In this document: one piece after another, positions 5,378-6,489 of the stretch | Layout of the letters: the number at the start of each line of letters is the position of its first letter | Position numbering within the stretch: the stretch's first letter is position 1 | Source: Gammaproteobacteria bacterium UBA6968 | GTDB taxonomy: Bacteria; Pseudomonadota; Gammaproteobacteria; Pseudomonadales; Azotimanducaceae | Length of the DNA: 6,489 nt | Assembly (NCBI GenBank): GCA_002450255.1 | Contig: DJYW01000126.1 | Span: forward strand, 2,421-8,909 | Reading direction: 5' to 3' | Notes under the pieces: model-generated | What the model was told of the DNA's origin: nothing | Databases searched by the model: none | The model's input: only the letters and a program-made list of their open reading frames with translations | Program-made: the position numbers and the translations under genes

Positions 5378-6331
5378 ATGGCTGTAAATGCAACACAAAA
5401 CGTCCTGCACATTTGGCGATTGGTGGATGGTCGACGCGGCCATGAGAACCAGAGCGCCGCACTGGTGGCGGCTTTGCAGGAGCAGATAGCGGTTACAGAA
5501 ATGACGCTGCCGGTTGCTAGCTGGCGTCGCCGTGTGCGGGATATACAGCAACAAACCGCGTTCCACGCGCAATCATCGTTGCAACCCGATCTGATTCTTG
5601 CTGTTGGTCACAAGACGCACTGGCCGATGTTACGCCTGCAAAGACGCTTTGGCGGTAAAACGGTGGTGTTAATGAAACCGTCGCTGCCTTACTGGTGTTT
5701 CGATTTTTGCTTGGTCCCCGAGCACGACCTCACCCGCACAACGCAGTTGCCGCCTAATGTGGCGACTACTCTGGGCGCACTATGCCACCTGCCAACGACT
5801 TCTGTGATGCAAGCTGATCAGGGTCTGATCATCTTGGGCGGGCCCAATCGCCATCATCATTGGTCGAATCTGGACGTAGCGGAACAGGTGCACACGATTC
5901 TCCGGGCGCAGCCACATATCAAGTGGCAGGTGGCGACTTCGCCCCGTACGCCGACACAGATTGAGGCGTCATTAGAGTTGCCTGCGGCCGTGCCGTTGCG
6001 GCCTTGGCAGAAATTTGATGCAGACTGGCTGAAGCAGCAAATGGTTCAGGCGGGCCAGATTTGGGTCAGCAGTGACAGCGCTTCGATGTTGTCCGAGGCG
6101 GTCGCAACTTTTGCTCGAGTTGGCGTGATTGACCTGCCGGTAAAGTCCGCCGAAAACAAGCTGGTGCGATTCGTTGATTCTTTGCTGGCGCGAGGATTGC
6201 TGCAAACGTACAGCATGGCTTGTGAAAACGGATGTGATCTGCCGTTCCCTGCTGCAGGCTTTGCGCCCCTGGCGGAACACCGGCGCTGCGCGGCCTTGGT
6301 TTTAAAGGCGCTGGGGCTGGCTGAATTATGA
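5378..6331 (+). CDS. ELM1-family protein (COG3660-like, GT-B-like fold), first of a tandem pair
   Basis: This 317-residue protein belongs to the family named after plant ELM1, which recruits a dynamin to mitochondria. Bacterial members have no mitochondria to act on; they resemble GT-B glycosyltransferases and their role is poorly defined, with cell-envelope sugar work a reasonable guess. Family motifs are clear: IWRLVDGRRGHENQ (12-25), PDLILAVGHKTHWP (70-83), VVLMKPSLP (96-104), FDFCLVPEHD (108-117), LGGPNRHHHW (153-162), ATSPRTP (186-192) and WVSSDSASMLSEAVAT (229-244), then SAENKLVRF (257-265). No signal peptide or membrane segment is seen. The frame is open back to 5312 (GTG) and has another ATG at 5342. 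ATG 5378 is preferred because it puts the first motif about ten residues in, as in the downstream paralogue. The stop overlaps the next start in ATGA, implying coupled translation. Confidence 0.88.
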   Translation: MAVNATQNVLHIWRLVDGRRGHENQSAALVAALQEQIAVTEMTLPVASWRRRVRDIQQQTAFHAQSSLQPDLILAVGHKTHWPMLRLQRRFGGKTVVLMKPSLPYWCFDFCLVPEHDLTRTTQLPPNVATTLGALCHLPTTSVMQADQGLIILGGPNRHHHWSNLDVAEQVHTILRAQPHIKWQVATSPRTPTQIEASLELPAAVPLRPWQKFDADWLKQQMVQAGQIWVSSDSASMLSEAVATFARVGVIDLPVKSAENKLVRFVDSLLARGLLQTYSMACENGCDLPFPAAGFAPLAEHRRCAALVLKALGLAEL

Positions 6332-6489
6332 GTGCTCGTAGTCTCAAAGTCTGGTTGCTTAGCGATGGTTTACCCGGCCATGTTAATCAGGCGCGAGGGC
6401 TAATGAACTATCTTGGAGACGAATATATCCTGGAGGTCATCGAAGTCTCGGCGGTGTTGCGCTGGAAAGCCATACGTCCTGTGTTGCGC
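6328..6489 (+). CDS. second ELM1-family protein, N-terminal part (3' end outside window)
   Basis: Only 54 codons are visible before the window ends. The N-terminus, MSARSLKVWLLSDGLPGH followed by VNQARGL, carries the family's WxLxDG-xxGHxNQ opening motif. In the 18-residue segment around it, nine positions are identical to residues 12-29 of the preceding protein (W, L, D, G, G, H, N, Q, L), so I read it as a second, diverged member of the same family. It has Val where the first has the more usual Glu in GHENQ. The ATG at 6328 overlaps the upstream TGA (6329-6331); there is no separate strong ribosome binding site, which supports translational coupling. Assignment rests on a short segment, and a different GT-B-type protein with a similar N-terminus is the alternative. 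Confidence 0.75.
   Translation, partial: MSARSLKVWLLSDGLPGHVNQARGLMNYLGDEYILEVIEVSAVLRWKAIRPVLR

Overview
The window reads as an ordinary chromosomal stretch of a Gram-negative proteobacterium, most likely a gammaproteobacterium. The basis is an outer-membrane TonB-dependent receptor of the Oar type, a proteobacterial-type TesB thioesterase, a proteobacterial ELM1-family pair, moderate GC content and E. coli-like promoter, Shine-Dalgarno and intrinsic-terminator signals. A marine heterotroph is plausible, but I cannot name the genus. I see no insertion sequence, integrase, tRNA, rRNA, CRISPR array or phage gene.

Layout. (1) 2-1264 (+): the C-terminal part of an Oar-like TonB-dependent receptor, whose 5' end lies outside the window. 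It is followed by three consecutive hairpins, the last a textbook intrinsic terminator (1323-1351). (2) 1352-1620: no convincing gene. (3) 1621-2472 (-): acyl-CoA thioesterase II (TesB), convergent with the receptor. (4) 2473-2782: divergent control region between tesB and metY, with a TATAAT -10 box and a perfect dyad on the tesB side, and an extended -10 box and a short hairpin leader on the metY side. (5) 2783-4054 (+): O-acetylhomoserine sulfhydrylase (MetY). (6) 4055-4193: convergent gap dense in inverted repeats. (7) 4194-4829 (-): a small site-2-type (M50) membrane metalloprotease. (8) 4830-5377: about 550 bases without a convincing gene, holding a candidate extended -10 promoter and several inverted repeats. 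(9) 5378-6331 (+) and 6328-6489 (+, cut by the window end): two consecutive genes of the ELM1 family (COG3660-like, named for the plant mitochondrial fission factor ELM1), overlapping by four bases.

How the genes work together. The first five transcription units look independent: nutrient uptake at the outer membrane, acyl-CoA hydrolysis, sulfur assimilation into homocysteine, and intramembrane proteolysis have no obvious common pathway. The only operon-like arrangement is the ELM1 pair, whose ATGA overlap implies translational coupling. Its bacterial role is poorly understood, and it is the most interesting item here. I found no convincing new defence, mobile or biosynthetic system. The remaining observations are non-coding structures (a 3'-UTR hairpin array, an operator-like dyad and palindrome clusters) that are reported with modest interest.
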